From NCBI GenBank assembly GCA_030704615.1, contig CM060731.1, forward strand, positions 87,710,756 to 87,774,755: a stretch of 64,000 nucleotides of DNA, in the 5' to 3' direction. The notes beneath the pieces are model-generated. The model made no database searches and had not been told where the DNA came from. It worked only from the letters and a program-made list of their open reading frames with translations. Position 1 is the first letter of the stretch. Every line of letters starts with the position of its first letter. This document shows, piece after piece, positions 1-12,391 of this stretch. This DNA comes from Takakia lepidozioides. Its lineage: Eukaryota > Streptophyta > Takakiopsida > Takakiales > Takakiaceae. A program made the translations under genes and the position numbers.

Positions 1-1128
1 AAGATAGCCGGTGGAAAGGGCGGTCAGACCGTTCCAAGCGACCGGCCCGTGCCACAGCTCGGGTGCCGAGTTTCCTGTATAGAAATTCAAGCCGTCGGAT
101 CTCCATCGGCCCGGGCCGTAACGCGAGGCCCGTGACCGTGCCAACGGTTCAGATCGGCCACCGGGCAGCCCTAATACGAGCCCGCCCTTACGGACCCGGC
201 TTTCTTGGACGGGTCTACGCCAATCGCCCTCCCACCCCACCCGTTCGATTCTCCAGCTTCCATTCTTCACCGTCGATCCGTCAGTAAACCCATGAGACGG
301 GGGTGGAATAAAGATAATGTCAGCAAGTTACAATGTCAAAAACAAATGCATGCAATTCATGCAAGCCCTGCCTTCTAGTAATTATGAATAGGTAGTAAAA
401 ATCTGGAAGATCACAGAGTGTTTATTAATAAATATCGGTGTAACAGGATTTGAGCCCTAAATCACCCGGGTGGCACGCAGGGTAATATCCTCATAAGCAT
501 GCACAAGAAGTTGAACTCCAGACCTAAAGACCATGAAACTGTTCATCCACAACATGTTATTCATTAGAAATATGAACAAAATATTCTGGCAACTCTCTCG
601 ATCGAGTTGAAGAAAAAAGAAAAAAAAGAAAAAGTGGCAATGCGTCAAAAGCGGCTGAACCCTTTGCGTAGTCCTACCTTGAGAAGTCAGGGCCAACAAA
701 CCATAATACTACAATCAAAGAGTGTGTGAAGGTACTTTCCCTAATATTCGGGAAAGGTAAACTAGAGTCGGTTTATATTGATAGCCTCCATTGCAAATGT
801 GAAGTATGTAAGAGTCCGTCAATATTTCTCTCAATATTTCTCTTTCAGTGAGTTTTTATTGGCTTTTCTTGTAGAGAAAGACTACCTACTTACACATCGA
901 GTTGAAGTCAATGAAGAAAATATGGTCAAAGAACCTTACTGCGTGTCAAGGCACCGAAAGATTGGTGCGTTGTGCCTTCCTCTTATGTTTTGCCAAAGCA
1001 AGAGAGCCCAGAGTCGCCGTTTGAGGCTTGTTTATTTTTATAAACATAATTAATAAATTTTCAATGGTAACATATCTTCCTGTCCACCCTGGGTTTCGGA
1101 GGGTGACAGGATTCCTAGAACGGCAACA
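1..1128. other. No supported gene; unique-looking DNA
   Basis: The first 300 bases are GC-rich and hold one open frame with low-complexity Arg/Pro/Ser translation and no recognisable domain. From about 300 the DNA becomes AT-rich. Around 440-500 the minus strand carries a weak B-box-like string (GGGCTCAAATCC) that could belong to a degraded tRNA-derived SINE, but no convincing A box accompanies it. I see no gene here before the PPR homology begins near 1130. Confidence 0.5.
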
Positions 1129-2145
1129 AGGAACCATCAAGATGGAAGGTCTGGAAGTTGGAAAACGGGTGCATACTCACATCATCCAAAGTGGATTCAC
1201 GTCAAATGTTTTTCTACTCAACACCCTTGTCAACATGTATGTTATGTGTGGGAGCATCATTGATGCTCACCAAGTGTTCAACAGAATGCCTCAACGATCT
1301 TTGATCACGTGGAATATAATGTTAGCAGGATGCAATGCGTGTGCAAGCCTGGGAGCTCTGGAAAAGGGGAAAGAGGTCCATGGTGACATTGTCAAAGCTG
1401 GAATTGTACCAAATGTCATTATGAACACTCCCCTGGTGGACATGTATGCCAAATGTGGGTGCATTAAGGATGCAAAGGGAGTTTCCATGGCTGAACGAGA
1501 TGTGGTGTCGTGGAGTGCGATGCTTGCAGGGTATGCACAGAAGGGACGTGGTATGGAGGCTTTGGAGACCTATGATCAAATGATGGGGGAAGGGGTGAAG
1601 CCCGACCACATCACGTTTGTGTACATTTGCAATGCGTGTGTAAGTTTGTCAGCTTTGGAAAAGAGCAAAGAGGTCTATGGCGACATTGTCAGATTTGCAA
1701 TTGTATCAAATGTCATTCTGAACAATACCCTCGTGGACATGTATGAAGGGAGTGTTCGACGGTATGGCTGAACGAGATGTGCTGTCGTGGAGTGCGATGA
1801 TTGCAGGATATGCACAGCGAGGGCGTGGGATGGAGGCTTTGGAGACCTATGAGCAAATGATGTGCGAAGGGGTGAAGCCCGCACTTTGCATTGCATGATG
1901 TTGAGGAAGAGCTTAAAGAATCGTCTCTTTGCCACCACAATGAGAAGCTGGCCATTGTTTTTGGGCTTATCAACACACCCTCTGGGATGTCTTTAGGGAT
2001 CATCAAGAATCTTCGGATGTGTGGTGATTGCCACACAGCCACCAAATTCATCTCAAAGATAGCTAAGCAAGAGATTGTTGTACGGGATGCAAACCGCTTT
2101 CACCACTTCCAAAATGGTGTTTGTTCTTGTGGGGAGTATTGGTGA
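1129..2145 (+). pseudogene. PPR-DYW protein pseudogene (PLS-class PPR repeats plus DYW C-terminus)
   Basis: The translation shows consecutive PLS-type pentatricopeptide repeats with the family signatures GKRVHTHIIQSGF, NTLVNMY, LVDMYAKCGCIKDA and MAERDVVSWSAM. After a frame break near 1745-1770 the PPR frame resumes. At 1891-2145 another frame gives the end of a DYW deaminase-like domain: [12 protein letters not shown], a CGDCH pair and a terminal CGEYW. Proteins of this family bind organellar RNA and their DYW domain does C-to-U editing; that is family knowledge, not shown here. The DYW domain lacks its N-terminal part, the E/E+ region is missing and repeats are collapsed together, so it is a deletion-bearing pseudogene. 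Three more copies of the same subfamily lie at 8.9-10.5, 49-50.1 and 56.1 kb. Confidence 0.85.
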
Positions 2146-2941
2146 AATGAAATGCTTGTCATCTAATTGAATGTATTGAACTCTGTCAACTGCGAGTCAG
2201 GTTGGACTCCAACAGTGGCAGCAAAGGCGCACGAAATCTCTTTTTGGAGAGAAATTCTCAACAATAGGTTTTGAACATAATTGGACCTTGCGAAGGTTGA
2301 AACTATAGAACAAGTTCAGAAACTGTCCTAGTTGATGAACAGAGGTGCAGTGACTAGGTCTTGATGGTCTTCAAGATGGTCATTCTCTGATGAAATACCC
2401 ATGACTGCATATCAGAAAATAGAAACTTTCTTCAGGCCTCTTGCACATCGGGCATTGACAATGTTCCTTTCCTCTGGGCATCTGATTATTGTTCAAAGTG
2501 AGATTCCACAACAAGTTTTATCGAGGGCAAACCAATTTTTTTAATTAATTTATTAGATTTTATTCTATTTTTAAATGAATAAACTTGATATAATATAAAA
2601 ACCTACATATACATATTTGAGGGTATTTTTTAATTATTGAAAATGGAAATATACATACAGAAGGGGGTACTTTTTAAAAATTATAAATTTCTATATATTT
2701 ACAGGAGGGGGTTTTATAATCTTCAAAATGTATGTACAGAGGGGATATAAAGGATCCAAGGACCCGTATACAGGGGGTTTTTTTATTAGGCGGCGAACGC
2801 ACGTGATACGGACATTTTATAAAGAGTGCACCCCCCAGGATGCAACCATGACACTGAACTGCTCTATTTACATATTATACATTCACACATTTGCTCTTCT
2901 CATACAGTGACATCTTGAACTGTTTTGGTCTATGGAATTAG
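2146..2941. other. AT-rich spacer with a dispersed repeat
   Basis: No gene is seen. From about 2530 to 2790 the DNA is very AT-rich, with recurrent short G-runs of the type TACAGGGGGT. The segment 2800-2850, containing GAGTGCACCCCCCAGG, closely resembles 12,570-12,620, so both are probably ends of one dispersed element. The last bases, AATTAG before 2942, look like a 3' splice site for the gene that follows. Confidence 0.5.
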
Positions 2942-5900
2942 GAAATTACTACTACAACTGAAGCTGTGGAGGCTGGGACGCTTGCAACCATTATTGACGA
3001 CATTGATGCAGGGAATTGGGGGCAGATGAGTATGAAGAGGATACAACATCTAGTGGTCCTCTTTCTCTAGATGCCAAACAGGCAATTATTCTGGAAAAGA
3101 AACAAGATCTGAATGTAACTTTCAGGTCCCGCCTCATTGAGGATGGAGTTATGGACATTCCATTTTGTCGCATGATTTCTATGCAGGTTGTTAGGCCCGC
3201 CTTTGCCAACGACATCCTAAAGCTTAGAGGAGACTTCTACTCCGGATACCATCCAGGAGCAGCCGTGTTCTATGTTTCTGTTGAGGGGATTGATGGATCT
3301 ACTATAGATGTGGGTCCTGATATCATCTCTATATGGGATAGTCATTGGAAAACAATATGATGAGTTTGAGAAGTATCTTGAGTCCAAGCCAAAGTTGCAT
3401 CATCTTCGGGGGAAGATGTTTCATGTCTGGGATGGCAATCATAGGCTTCAAGCATGGTATCCCTATATCAATGAAGTTCATGGGGCAACTTGTCAAGACA
3501 TCTTTGTGTGACAAGTTGGGTACTCAATGCGGACATTGAAAATCGTGGTTCCCTCAGGTCCATCATGGATGGAGTGAATGTGTGAGTTTCTTTTCTATTC
3601 TTCATTTACTTTCATGTTCAATGTGTCATGTTCTTTCTCAATGGATGTACATATACACATCTTCTTTCTAATGATCACATTTTATATGTGCAGGGGCAAC
3701 AGAGAGGGCACATGTTACATCCAAATTTGTGCACTTGGTTTGCAAGGTCAATATGATTGCCCTTACACCTGTCTCTAAATGGAAGAATGTATTGAGGAAA
3801 GAGCAATACGACGAATGCATCAATGACAGAGATTTTGTACAAGGTAACATCATGTCTTAACCAAGTTTCATTCTTTGCATCCATAGACAAGATTCACCTC
3901 TAGTTCATGTTATGAACTGTTTTGGTTCTTTTGGTAGCATGATATTGTTGAGGCCCAACGCATGGCGGGGGAAGCTTACAAACTTGCTGAGGGGCCAAAG
4001 AGTCAAGAGGGCCTTGAAGATACAATGAGACAGGCTAGATTGAAAGCAAGGGAGCAACACAAGAGTCAGCTTGTGAAGTTGCTTCCTATTGCTGATCCAA
4101 GGAGAGGGGTTTCTCCAAGAACTTAAACTGCATTGGTCACGTGTAAAGGCAGGATCAGAGGAAATGACCCAAGAGAAAATGGTGAACATTGCTACAGCCC
4201 GGGTGGATCCTGAAGAAAAGGTGGAATGGCTACATATATGGAATGGAGACCAAACACTTCACGACCGTAATTTTTTTCCACCCGAGCCTATCAGTGGGCC
4301 AACACTTGATCCTTGGCTGAATAGAAGGACTTTTTGGTGGCAGGTACATATACAATCACTATCTTCTCAATGCAATTGATTCATTTTGTTGATGACACAT
4401 TAACATAGTTATTTAACTGACTGTATTTTCTGGCAGCTTTGCAAGGTTGCCTTGGCTCAGTTTGCCTTGTACACCACTCAGCTTGGCCAATTTCATGTTT
4501 CTTTGGAGGAAGGAGAGAGTGAGAGTCTGGGAGACTACATGCATACATGGAAGATGACTCATTTCAATGAGTTGTTTCATAGAGAGTTCTCATTGCCAAA
4601 GGGGCCATTCAGAGGCAATGATTGGGAAAAACAAACAGGTGGGGAGAAGGTGGTGAGACGGATTTTATTCAGGTACAATCTTTCCATTGCATTGTACATA
4701 GACAGTGTATACACCTTGTAAGTCAAAAATGTCTATGCTTCAAGTATTTTTCTAGTACATTGGGATAACATGTTTCTTAATGTGTTTGTTCAATTGTTGA
4801 ACAGGTTGCATAAATATTTGTCTCCACAATAACTTTGAATGTGTTTGTATTTTAGGTACATGAGATTTGTGTTTGTACCGAGTGGTCGACTTAAGGCTGA
4901 GCCCAAGTTTATGATGGCCTGGAAGTTTGGTGCTCAACAAGCTTCCATGTACACACCTGCAATTGAGGAAGATTGGGGTGTGGAACACCGGGGAAGCGGG
5001 GGGGTGGTATTTGGATATGCCCAAGGGTACTATCCCCTATGCAAAAATGGGACTTCATAAGGAATGTGTTCGCAGGCAGTCAGTGAGTGATGAAGGGGGT
5101 ATCTCCACTGAAGTCCCTATTTTTTATCTTGAGCATGCAGAACAGATTGCTACATAGGCCACTCACGTTGTAGCCCAAGTGGTCCCTGCGGTTGTGGGTG
5201 TACCAAAACGCAAATCACGAAAAAGAAAATGTGCGGATGTCAATGCAGGTGTGGCCCCCAATGCAGGTGTGGCTTCTATTGCTGATCCTATTGGTAGTTC
5301 TTCACATCCTTCAAATCAGTTGGTTGTAGTGCCTGCACCTACTACTCGAGGAAATAAGCCAAAGGCAGGCGAACATCCTTACAGTGCAGTGTCATTTTCC
5401 GGTGGTGCACCTAGCATGCATCGCATGAAGATCATGTCTGATATGGTGGAGGCCTCAAGTACATCTCCTGATGCGACCTTGAAAGAGCTCATGGAGTTCT
5501 TAAAAAATGTGAGTTTCCCCCAACAAACAAATTTGAATGTAAGGAATTCTTCGATGTTTTTACATCCTCATCATCCGGCTATTGACTCCTACATTTTCTG
5601 TATGTTGTTTGCAGTTGCCAGGAACTTGGTCTAGTGTTGTGGATGGAAAAAGCGTGCCTGTGGCTGTGGACATGATCACCGTGGACTGCCCGACAGAAAT
5701 GCCTGTACAGGGCTGTTTGGATGGTGTACAGGTTCCTCCCTGGAATGCTTTTGATAAACGGTATTGGGAGTATGCATTCTCCATTGCTAATGACCTGTTG
5801 GATGACAATGGATGCTTGGTGTTCTTGCAGGGCTCCGATGATTCCTTTGCATTGGAGCTCTTTTCTTACTCCAGGGGTAGCTCTATTTTCATTGTTTGAT

Positions 5901-6945
5901 GTTTCATCTTCCTACTCTCATACATATTATTAAACCATCCGGATACACTGTTTTTGTGGAAATGGCACATCTAACAGACCATGTTCTTCCACGCCCATGT
6001 CCTCACCAAGCAAGGAGGACTATTCAAACTGCGCGAGTCTGGCAAAGTTGTGGACCCCCTTGTAGACTCTGTTGAGTTGGATGCCATCTACAACCACATT
6101 CCAGATGTTGCACTGCCCATGCAAACTCCTCAACAAGCTTGGAGGGGTGCGCGAGACCGTAGTCCCGCCTTCATGCAAGTGTTGTTGGAGACATGCTCAC
6201 CTCCTGGCTCCCGCATTTTGGATCTCACAGCTAGCACAGGTTTGCATTGGTCTCCATTTTGTAATTAAAATCTTCTGAGTTGATTCATGATCATTAACTG
6301 TTATCCGATATAATATCACCATTGCATGTTTTTTTCCTGCAGGTTCTACATTTATTGCTGCCCGCGAGTCTGGACGTCATGTATTTGGTCTTGAGGGGGA
6401 CCAGACGTTGTATGCAGCACGTCTCTCTGCACTTCAAAATATTCAACCTGTTTTGATTTCATCTGTGGTAACTCCAACCATTCAACGTCCTGTGAGTTTG
6501 TTGGAACCCCCCGCTCCCAAGGTGGCGCGCAAGCTTGGTCTTCATCTCGGCCGTACTTCCTAGTGAGTATGTCTCGCCTCCATTCCCTTTGTTGCAATCT
6601 CTATATTATTTGCAAAGCAAACCATTCCCATTTGATTTGTTAACATAAGTATATATGTATGTGTGATGCAGTGATGGGATTGTGCGGACCATCTACGACA
6701 GTCTACCCCAAAGTCCTCTTTCATTGTTTTATCTACCTTCGTATGCCGAGTCCCAAGCTTTGCATTCAACACATCAACTACGTGATGTAGGTCTTTCCAA
6801 TGATCTGTTGTTTGACCGAAAACCAGCTACTGTTGGACAATCCGTGGATAGGTTGCGTAGAGTTGAGGCTTTCATGGATGTGTATGCCTCTAAATCACAG
6901 GCTTATGACACGGATGATGAAGTATCAGCTGATGATGTTATGTAG
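2942..6945 (+). pseudogene. Copy A: ParB-like / beta-class amino-methyltransferase-like split gene
   Basis: Nine exons can be read: about 2942-3585, 3694-3843, 3938-4343, 4437-4672, 4856-5508, 5615-5877, about 5930-6239, 6343-6562 and 6672-6945. Most have clear GT and AG borders. Exon 1 has KMFHVWDGNHRLQAW, like the DGxHRxxA core of ParB/Srx-fold domains. Exon 5 has a basic run (KRKSRKRK) that could be a nuclear signal. Exon 6 has DMITVDCPTE followed by WNAFDKRYW and GCLVFLQ, which sit where motif IV and the following strands of a DNA amino-methyltransferase would be. Exons 7-8 give WRGARDRSPAFMQ, then ILDLTASTGSTF and GRHVFGLEGD, a motif I/II signature. This order is that of beta-class N4/N6 methyltransferases. 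Disruptions include frame breaks in G or A runs near 3018, 3354, 3482, 4109 and 4998, another near 5970, and an in-frame TAG at 5155. No AG acceptor is seen before exon 7 and no 5' exon is found. The function is inferred only. Confidence 0.68.
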
Positions 6946-7311
6946 ATAATTAGAAATTACATATACAATACATTGTCTTCATTGTCAGTCCAAATTTTTG
7001 GTTATTTTTTATGATACATGTCTTTCTCTCTAGTGTAAGGTAAAACAAATGGGGCAAATGACATGGTGTTGAAATCAGATTTCATGTTATCTTCCTGTCA
7101 TTTGATTTATCTATGTAATAGTTTGTACATAGATCTCTACTGCATTTCATAGATCCCTTTACCGGAATGCAAGTTCGATATGCACTTCAGCACTATCAAA
7201 TTTCATCATTAGTAAGATCAACCCTTATGAGTATTGTGGCATGTTATGTACACACAGGGTGACTATCTTTATCTCATTAGTGTTTCATTTCATTAGTGTT
7301 TCAAGTCTGAA

Positions 7312-7385
7312 TGGGTAGTATAGTGGTATGAACTAGGCTTGATACCTAATAGGTTGTGGGTTCCATCTCTGATGGACATTATGTT
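7312..7385 (+). repeat. tRNA-derived SINE-like fragment
   Basis: A tRNA-like A box (GGTAGTATAGTGGTATGAA) is followed about 30 bases later by a B-box-like GTGGGTTCCATCTC. The spacing and order match an internal pol III promoter. The acceptor stem cannot be closed, so it is not a functional tRNA and is most simply a SINE head or tRNA pseudogene. Confidence 0.45.
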
Positions 7386-7442
7386 TTTGTAAAATAAAAA
7401 TGTTTCAGAAGATAGATATATAGATACTGCAAAACCTTTGTA

Positions 7443-7520
7443 ACAAGATTAAATGGGTGGTGGTTTGGTAAGGATTATGTTTTTAAGTTATGAGATTGCG
7501 GGTTCGATTACCAATCAATA
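7443..7520 (+). repeat. Second tRNA-derived SINE-like fragment
   Basis: An A-box-like GGTGGTTTGGTAAGG is followed by GCGGGTTCGATTACC, a good B box, and then by a T6 run that would stop pol III. It lies directly after the previous fragment in the same orientation. A full cloverleaf is not evident. Confidence 0.45.
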
Positions 7521-8889
7521 GTCTTTTTTGTACAATTGAATTCCCTTGCGGGCCATCGCCATTTACTACCCAAATGCGGAGGCGGACCATCTCCATCACA
7601 TTGTCAAGCTCCCTAGCATTCCTTGAGCATTGCTCCATTCTGAACTTCAAACTAGACTCCCACCATTGGAAGAGCCCGTACCTTCACCATTTGTATCTAA
7701 CAAGGAGTTGTGCCTCGTCACTTTTTAATTTTTCGACCTTTTTTCTCATGTTGGAAAGCCATAAAAGCAACATGTTCCTCTCCCATTCCTACACTCACCC
7801 ATGTGGAATAATAATACAATGAATATAGAATATTCTATATAGAATATTCTTATTCCATCATTTTGATATTTTGACTATGGACCCTAAGATTAGATGAATC
7901 ACAATTTTTTCGTTTTTTGGGTACCCTTATTTAAGTGTTGTGCATATAAAATTGTTCCTATGCATATCTAAAATTTGTATGCACGCATACATTCCTCCAT
8001 ATGCATGCATTTGTGTGCGCATATAGTATAGGCTACCTCCATCAACTTGAGGGACTGCTTCCACAATCTCGGTCTATTTCAGCGGTGATCGACGTATTTC
8101 ACTGGTGTCGGCTTTATGGTGTGACATTTTCATCCCACCGATTCCCTTTCGAAACTTGCGCGCACGCACATATCCCCCCAAACTCTCCTCCTCCCACTAG
8201 GAAAGCGGAGACCAGCTTTGTCAATTTCTGATCGAAGAGTAGTTCTACTGAATGGGTATGGAACTATATGCTTGATTGGTGGAGGATCATTTCCACACAT
8301 TCGAAGCATTGGATATGGACGGATGGCATGCTGTGGTCATGGACTGAGGACAAAAACCTTGAGAAAACAAACAATATGGAAACGAAGGATCATGAGCAGT
8401 TGGAGGAGTGGAATAGCAGTAGGTCTCACAGAAAACCGTGTTCGAAATCAATTGAGAATGCAGACAGATTCAAGAACAACTGGGAGAGATGGGGAACGAG
8501 AGCACAACAAAAGCCGCGGTCCATACAGAACTTTCTAGGAAAACAGAGACAGATCAACTGATGGAAAATCTGGAAGGGGGAAAAAAAAAAAAGGATCCCA
8601 CACAAGAAGCCGACTCGTTAGAAGACATGAGTGCATGGATGAGATCCATGGCTATTGTGAGCACGTAGCAGAACCTGACATGGCCTTCTCCACATCGGAC
8701 ACTGGCCTGCCGACGCCGGCTCCAACGTATTCCACTTCACGGCAGCATTGTTCAAACCAGTATAAATAAGAAACTTGGCATCCGACCACGACCAGCCAGC
8801 CGGCAAAGTCGAGGCCGCCACCCGATCACTCAAATCGTCGGGCAGACAAGGCTTGACAAAATGAGTTCTCTGAATTTGCATGCGCGAGA

Positions 8890-10480
8890 GCGGGAGAGTA
8901 GGGACCGGTCATCCCGACCTACTCTTGCAGCAGGCGCACTCGCAGTATTGTTGAACACTTGGTGAGCATCCCTGATGTTCCGGCACTTAACATACAGGTT
9001 GACAAGGGTGTTGAGTAGAAAAACATTTGGCGTGAATCCACTTTGGATAATGTGAGTGTGCACCTGCTTTCCAGCTTCGAGACCGTCCATCTTGATGCAC
9101 TTAAGCAAGAGACAGACACATATTTGAATCTGCTGAAATGCCTCCTTGGTTTAGAGTCTGTAGAGCCTCTGTCAGGCTGTCACTTAAAGTATCTTCACAT
9201 GCCCAGAAGTGCCAGAAGAGGCATTGTGGACTCCCTCTCTTGATCCTCTTTCAGAAGCTGTGGTCATGGTTGAGGTGCCTGATTTTATCAACTGTGCCGT
9301 TGCAGCTACTGCCTTTAGTTGACCATCTACCCATGCAGGTTTCTTATAGCTACTGACCCCCACATGGAATCAAGGTAATCTGGAGCTTGAAGTCCAGCCC
9401 CCTTGGATGAATCTGGACCCACACTCTATCCATGCTCATTCAGGAAAAAAATAGGGAAAAATTCTGATAACAGGGAAAAACGGGCTGAAATGTGTTGAAG
9501 AAGGTACCTTCATTAGCAGCGCCTTGTTCTATCAAATGCATTGCTGCCGCTGCTGTTTCCAGTTGACCATCTACCCACGCAGCTTTCTTGTAGCTATTGA
9601 TCCACAAGGAATCAGAAGTAATCTTGTGTTTAAAATCGACCTCTTGGATGAATCGTGTTCCACGACACCACCTTGTTCAGCCATAGTGTTGAACACTCCC
9701 TCCGCATCCTCAATGCTCCCACAATGGCATACATGTCCACAAGGGTATTGTTAATAATCAGATCTGGTACAATTCCAGCTTTGGTGATGCAACCATGCAC
9801 CTCTTTGCCCTTTTCTAGGGCTGCAGGCTTGCACACGCACTGCAAACGCACACAAACATGATGTGGTCGAGCTTCACCCCTTCCCCCATCATCTGCTTTC
9901 AGGTCTCCAAAGCCCCATCTCGCGCTCTTACTCTGCACACCCTGCAAGCATCGCGTTCCACGACACCACATCTCATTCAGCCATAGTGTTGAACACTCCC
10001 TTGGCATCCTCAATGCTCCCACATTTGGCATACATGGCCACCAGAGCAATGTTCAAGATGACAAATTTTGGCACAATTGCAGATTTGATGATGTCACCAA
10101 GGATCTCTTTGCCTTTTTCCAGGGCTGCCATACGCACTGCAAACTTATACAAACGTTATGTCGGCGGCCTTCACCCCTTCCCCCATCATTTGCTCAAAGG
10201 TTGGAGCCTCCATCCCGCACCCCTGCTGTGCATACCCTGCAAGCATCGCACTCCACAACACCACATCTCGTTCAGCCATAGAGTTGAACACTAATCCCTT
10301 ATCCTCGATGCACCCACATTTGGCTACATGTCCACCAGGGCAGGGGCAGTGTTCAGAATGACATCTGGTAATCTGATAGGCATTCACCTTTTTGCCTCGG
10401 TTGTCCCACCATTGTCTGGGGTCAGAAAAATATTCATTCCACAACTTCTCCTCGTCTTTGTTACCTGTTTCTGGATACTT
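8890..10480 (-). pseudogene. PPR gene remnant, minus strand
   Basis: On the minus strand the translation gives GLEAGKQVHTHIIQSGF, NTLVNLYVKCRNIRDA, AALEKGKEVHGCITKAGI, NTLVDMY and MAERDVVLWSAMLAGYAQQ, scattered over several frames. These are the same PLS-type repeats as in the first PPR locus. The pieces are separated by non-PPR DNA: the segment around 9,440-9,560 recurs near 10,570-10,660 and 12,040-12,110. The locus looks like several partial copies joined together. No start codon, DYW domain or continuous frame is present. Confidence 0.8.
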
Positions 10481-10499
10481 TCTTGTTGTCACATTGGCA

Positions 10500-11760
10500 G
10501 TATCATGTCAAAGTCATTCCAAACTATCCTAGATTCACTCAACCAGCTAACTTGCATAATTCAACATGAAAATTTAGGGCCGATTCTGATAGGAGAGGAA
10601 AACAGGGTGAAATGTGTTGAAGAAGGTGCCTTCATCAGCAGTGCCTGATTTTATCAATTGTGCAGCTATTGCAATCTGAAGACAGTATTCATTTTCTGAT
10701 ACACTATCCGGGGCTCTCACATTGATAACAGGTGTATGTTGAAGGTTGCAATGACCAAAAGTGCTTCTAATAGAGTCCCACATCAATTCAATCTCAAAGT
10801 AGTTCGTCCCTTGATTGGCTGGAGAGCGGTCTTACACATTGGTGATTCAATGGGGCGCTCTAGGAAGACAACCAAGGGCAAGGACTTCAACTGTAGGTGA
10901 CCAAGTGCAGTGGACTCGTGAGAAATCCCAAACCCTAAACGTTCCATTGTGGACTATATCATAATGGACAAAAATTTGTTCCCCCAGTGTGCCAATGTGT
11001 TGATCGACAGAACTAATATTGGTACCTCTGACCACTTCATGGTTTGGACTGAGATCAAAAGGTGTTTTCCCAACACCAGAGTAGAAAAGATTCTCAAGGA
11101 CCTGCACCTGGATCCGCAAGTCTTGACCCTGCTGGATAAATCCGACTTAGAGGCTGCAGTGTCCAAAGCCATGTCTGTTGCTATGAGATTGTCTGATGAA
11201 AATGAAGTTAGGCAGAAAACTTCCCTAAACTTGTTTCCAGTCAGTGACATGGGGAAGGACATCTTGGATGACCTCAAGGGTCCACCCACTCTCGGCACTA
11301 GACTGAAATTTAAACTCAGGACAGGAAGCCTACCTTTGAACAGCAAACAGAAGTAGAGAGGAAAGGGAGAGTGCACTTCCCATTGTGTGGGCAATCTGAA
11401 GACAATATTCATTTTCTGATACACTGTCCGACCAAAAGTGCTTCTAATAGAGTCCCACATCAATTCAATCTCAAAGAAGTTCATGCCTTGACTGGCTTGA
11501 GAGCGGTCTTACACATTGGTGATTCAATGGGGCGCTCTAGGAAGACAACCAAGGGCAAGGACTTCAACTGTAGGTGACCAAGTGCAGTGGACTCGTGAGA
11601 AATCCCAAACCCTAAACGTTCCATTGTGGACTATATCATAATGGACAAAAATTTGTTCCCCCAGTGTGCCAATGTGTTGATCGGCAGAACTGATATTGGT
11701 ACCTCTGACCACTTCCTGGTTTGGACTGAGATCAAAAGATGACCTCTTGTGTGTGCATAC
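10500..11760 (+). mobile_element. Non-LTR (LINE) retrotransposon fragment
   Basis: The frame at 10,949-11,356 contains SIVDYIIMDKNLF and later IGTSDHFMVW. This is the end of an AP-endonuclease-like domain, where the SDH motif is catalytic in the LINE family. Downstream, CGQSEDNIHFLIHC gives a C-x(n)-H-x3-C pattern like the zinc-binding region after LINE reverse transcriptase. The whole reverse transcriptase is missing between the two, so this is an internally deleted copy. Part of the element is present twice (see the direct repeat). The long minus-strand frame over 10,954-11,484 is a shadow. Confidence 0.6.
10751..11739 (+). repeat. Direct duplication inside the LINE fragment (offset 678 bp)
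   Basis: The sequence 10,751-11,061 recurs at 11,429-11,739 with few differences. It starts at GACCAAAAGTGCTTC and ends at GGACTGAGATCAAAAG. Upstream, GAAGACARTATTCATTTTCT is also shared but the spacing differs. The two copies bracket the 678-bp unit that carries the endonuclease end and the zinc-binding pattern, which places the C-terminal part before the endonuclease part. Confidence 0.85.
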
Positions 11761-12224
11761 TTGTCTGTAGTCAGGTAACGACGGATTGGTCAGTGAGAAC
11801 CACCACGGTGCAGCTGAGCACGGCCTGCTTAGAACAAGCTGACTCTCCCAAGAACCTTGTAAACATCTGGAAGAATACCAAATCAGGTACTAACAGGAGG
11901 CAAGAGCCCGCAATAGCAGGATGGAAAAAAATCTTCACATCGTACCTTAAGAAAACGCCACACCTTGCAATTGCAGTTGTCCCACCATTGTCAATCTTCT
12001 AAAAACTCATGCCAGGTCTGCTCAGTGCTGCAAATTCAGGGCCGACTCTGATGAGAGGGCAAGACAGGCTGAAATAGGTCAAAGAAGAAGGTGCCCTCAC
12101 CACATTGTCCTTGACCTTGTGTCATGACCCATGGAGGATTTGCCCTCCCATCAACCCAAAAGGATCGCTTCCCTAAACTCTCCCCTAAACCTTGTAAACA
12201 TCAGGAAGAATACCATGCCCTGTG

Positions 12225-12391
12225 GAGAGGAGAGGAGGGAAAAGAGAAAGCCCGCGGAAGGGAAGGCGAACGTGGGAGAGGAGTGGAGAGGAGATGAGAG
12301 GAGGAGAGGGAAAAGAGAAAGCGGCGGGAGGGAAGGGGAGAAAGATCGCGGAGAGAAAAAAAAAAAAAAAAAACAAAACAAAACAAACAAA
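12225..12391 (+). repeat. Purine-only low-complexity tract
   Basis: The stretch is almost entirely G and A (GAGAGGAGAGGAGG type) and ends in an A-run and AAAC repeats. The open frames that cross it on both strands are products of composition. The A-rich end next to the tRNA-like block suggests the tail of a SINE. Confidence 0.6.

Larger units (their letters stand above)
6946..8890. other. Intergenic DNA; only SINE-like pieces and short ORFs
   Basis: No gene is supported. The stretch holds two tRNA-derived pieces (listed separately) and a strong palindrome near 7,822-7,852 built of AGAATATTCT repeats. Two overlapping frames of about 100 codons at 8,218-8,561 have no recognisable domain, and neither is clearly coding. 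Confidence 0.5.

Noticed and set aside
63-287. 74-codon ORF in the GC-rich start of the window
   Set aside because: It has low-complexity Arg/Pro/Ser composition, no domain and no context.
2942-6945. Bacterial contamination as the source of the ParB/methyltransferase-like gene
   Set aside because: The gene is split by GT-AG introns, flanked by plant PPR sequence, and has three diverged copies among plant elements.
7312-7520. Functional tRNA genes
   Set aside because: A and B boxes are present but the acceptor and anticodon stems do not pair. They are better read as SINE or tRNA-derived fragments.
8218-8561. Overlapping ORFs of 97 and 106 codons
   Set aside because: Neither has a domain, a paralogue in the window or better support than the other frame.
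10954-11484. 176-codon minus-strand ORF as a gene
   Set aside because: It is antisense to the LINE frame, which has recognisable endonuclease and zinc motifs, and it has none itself.
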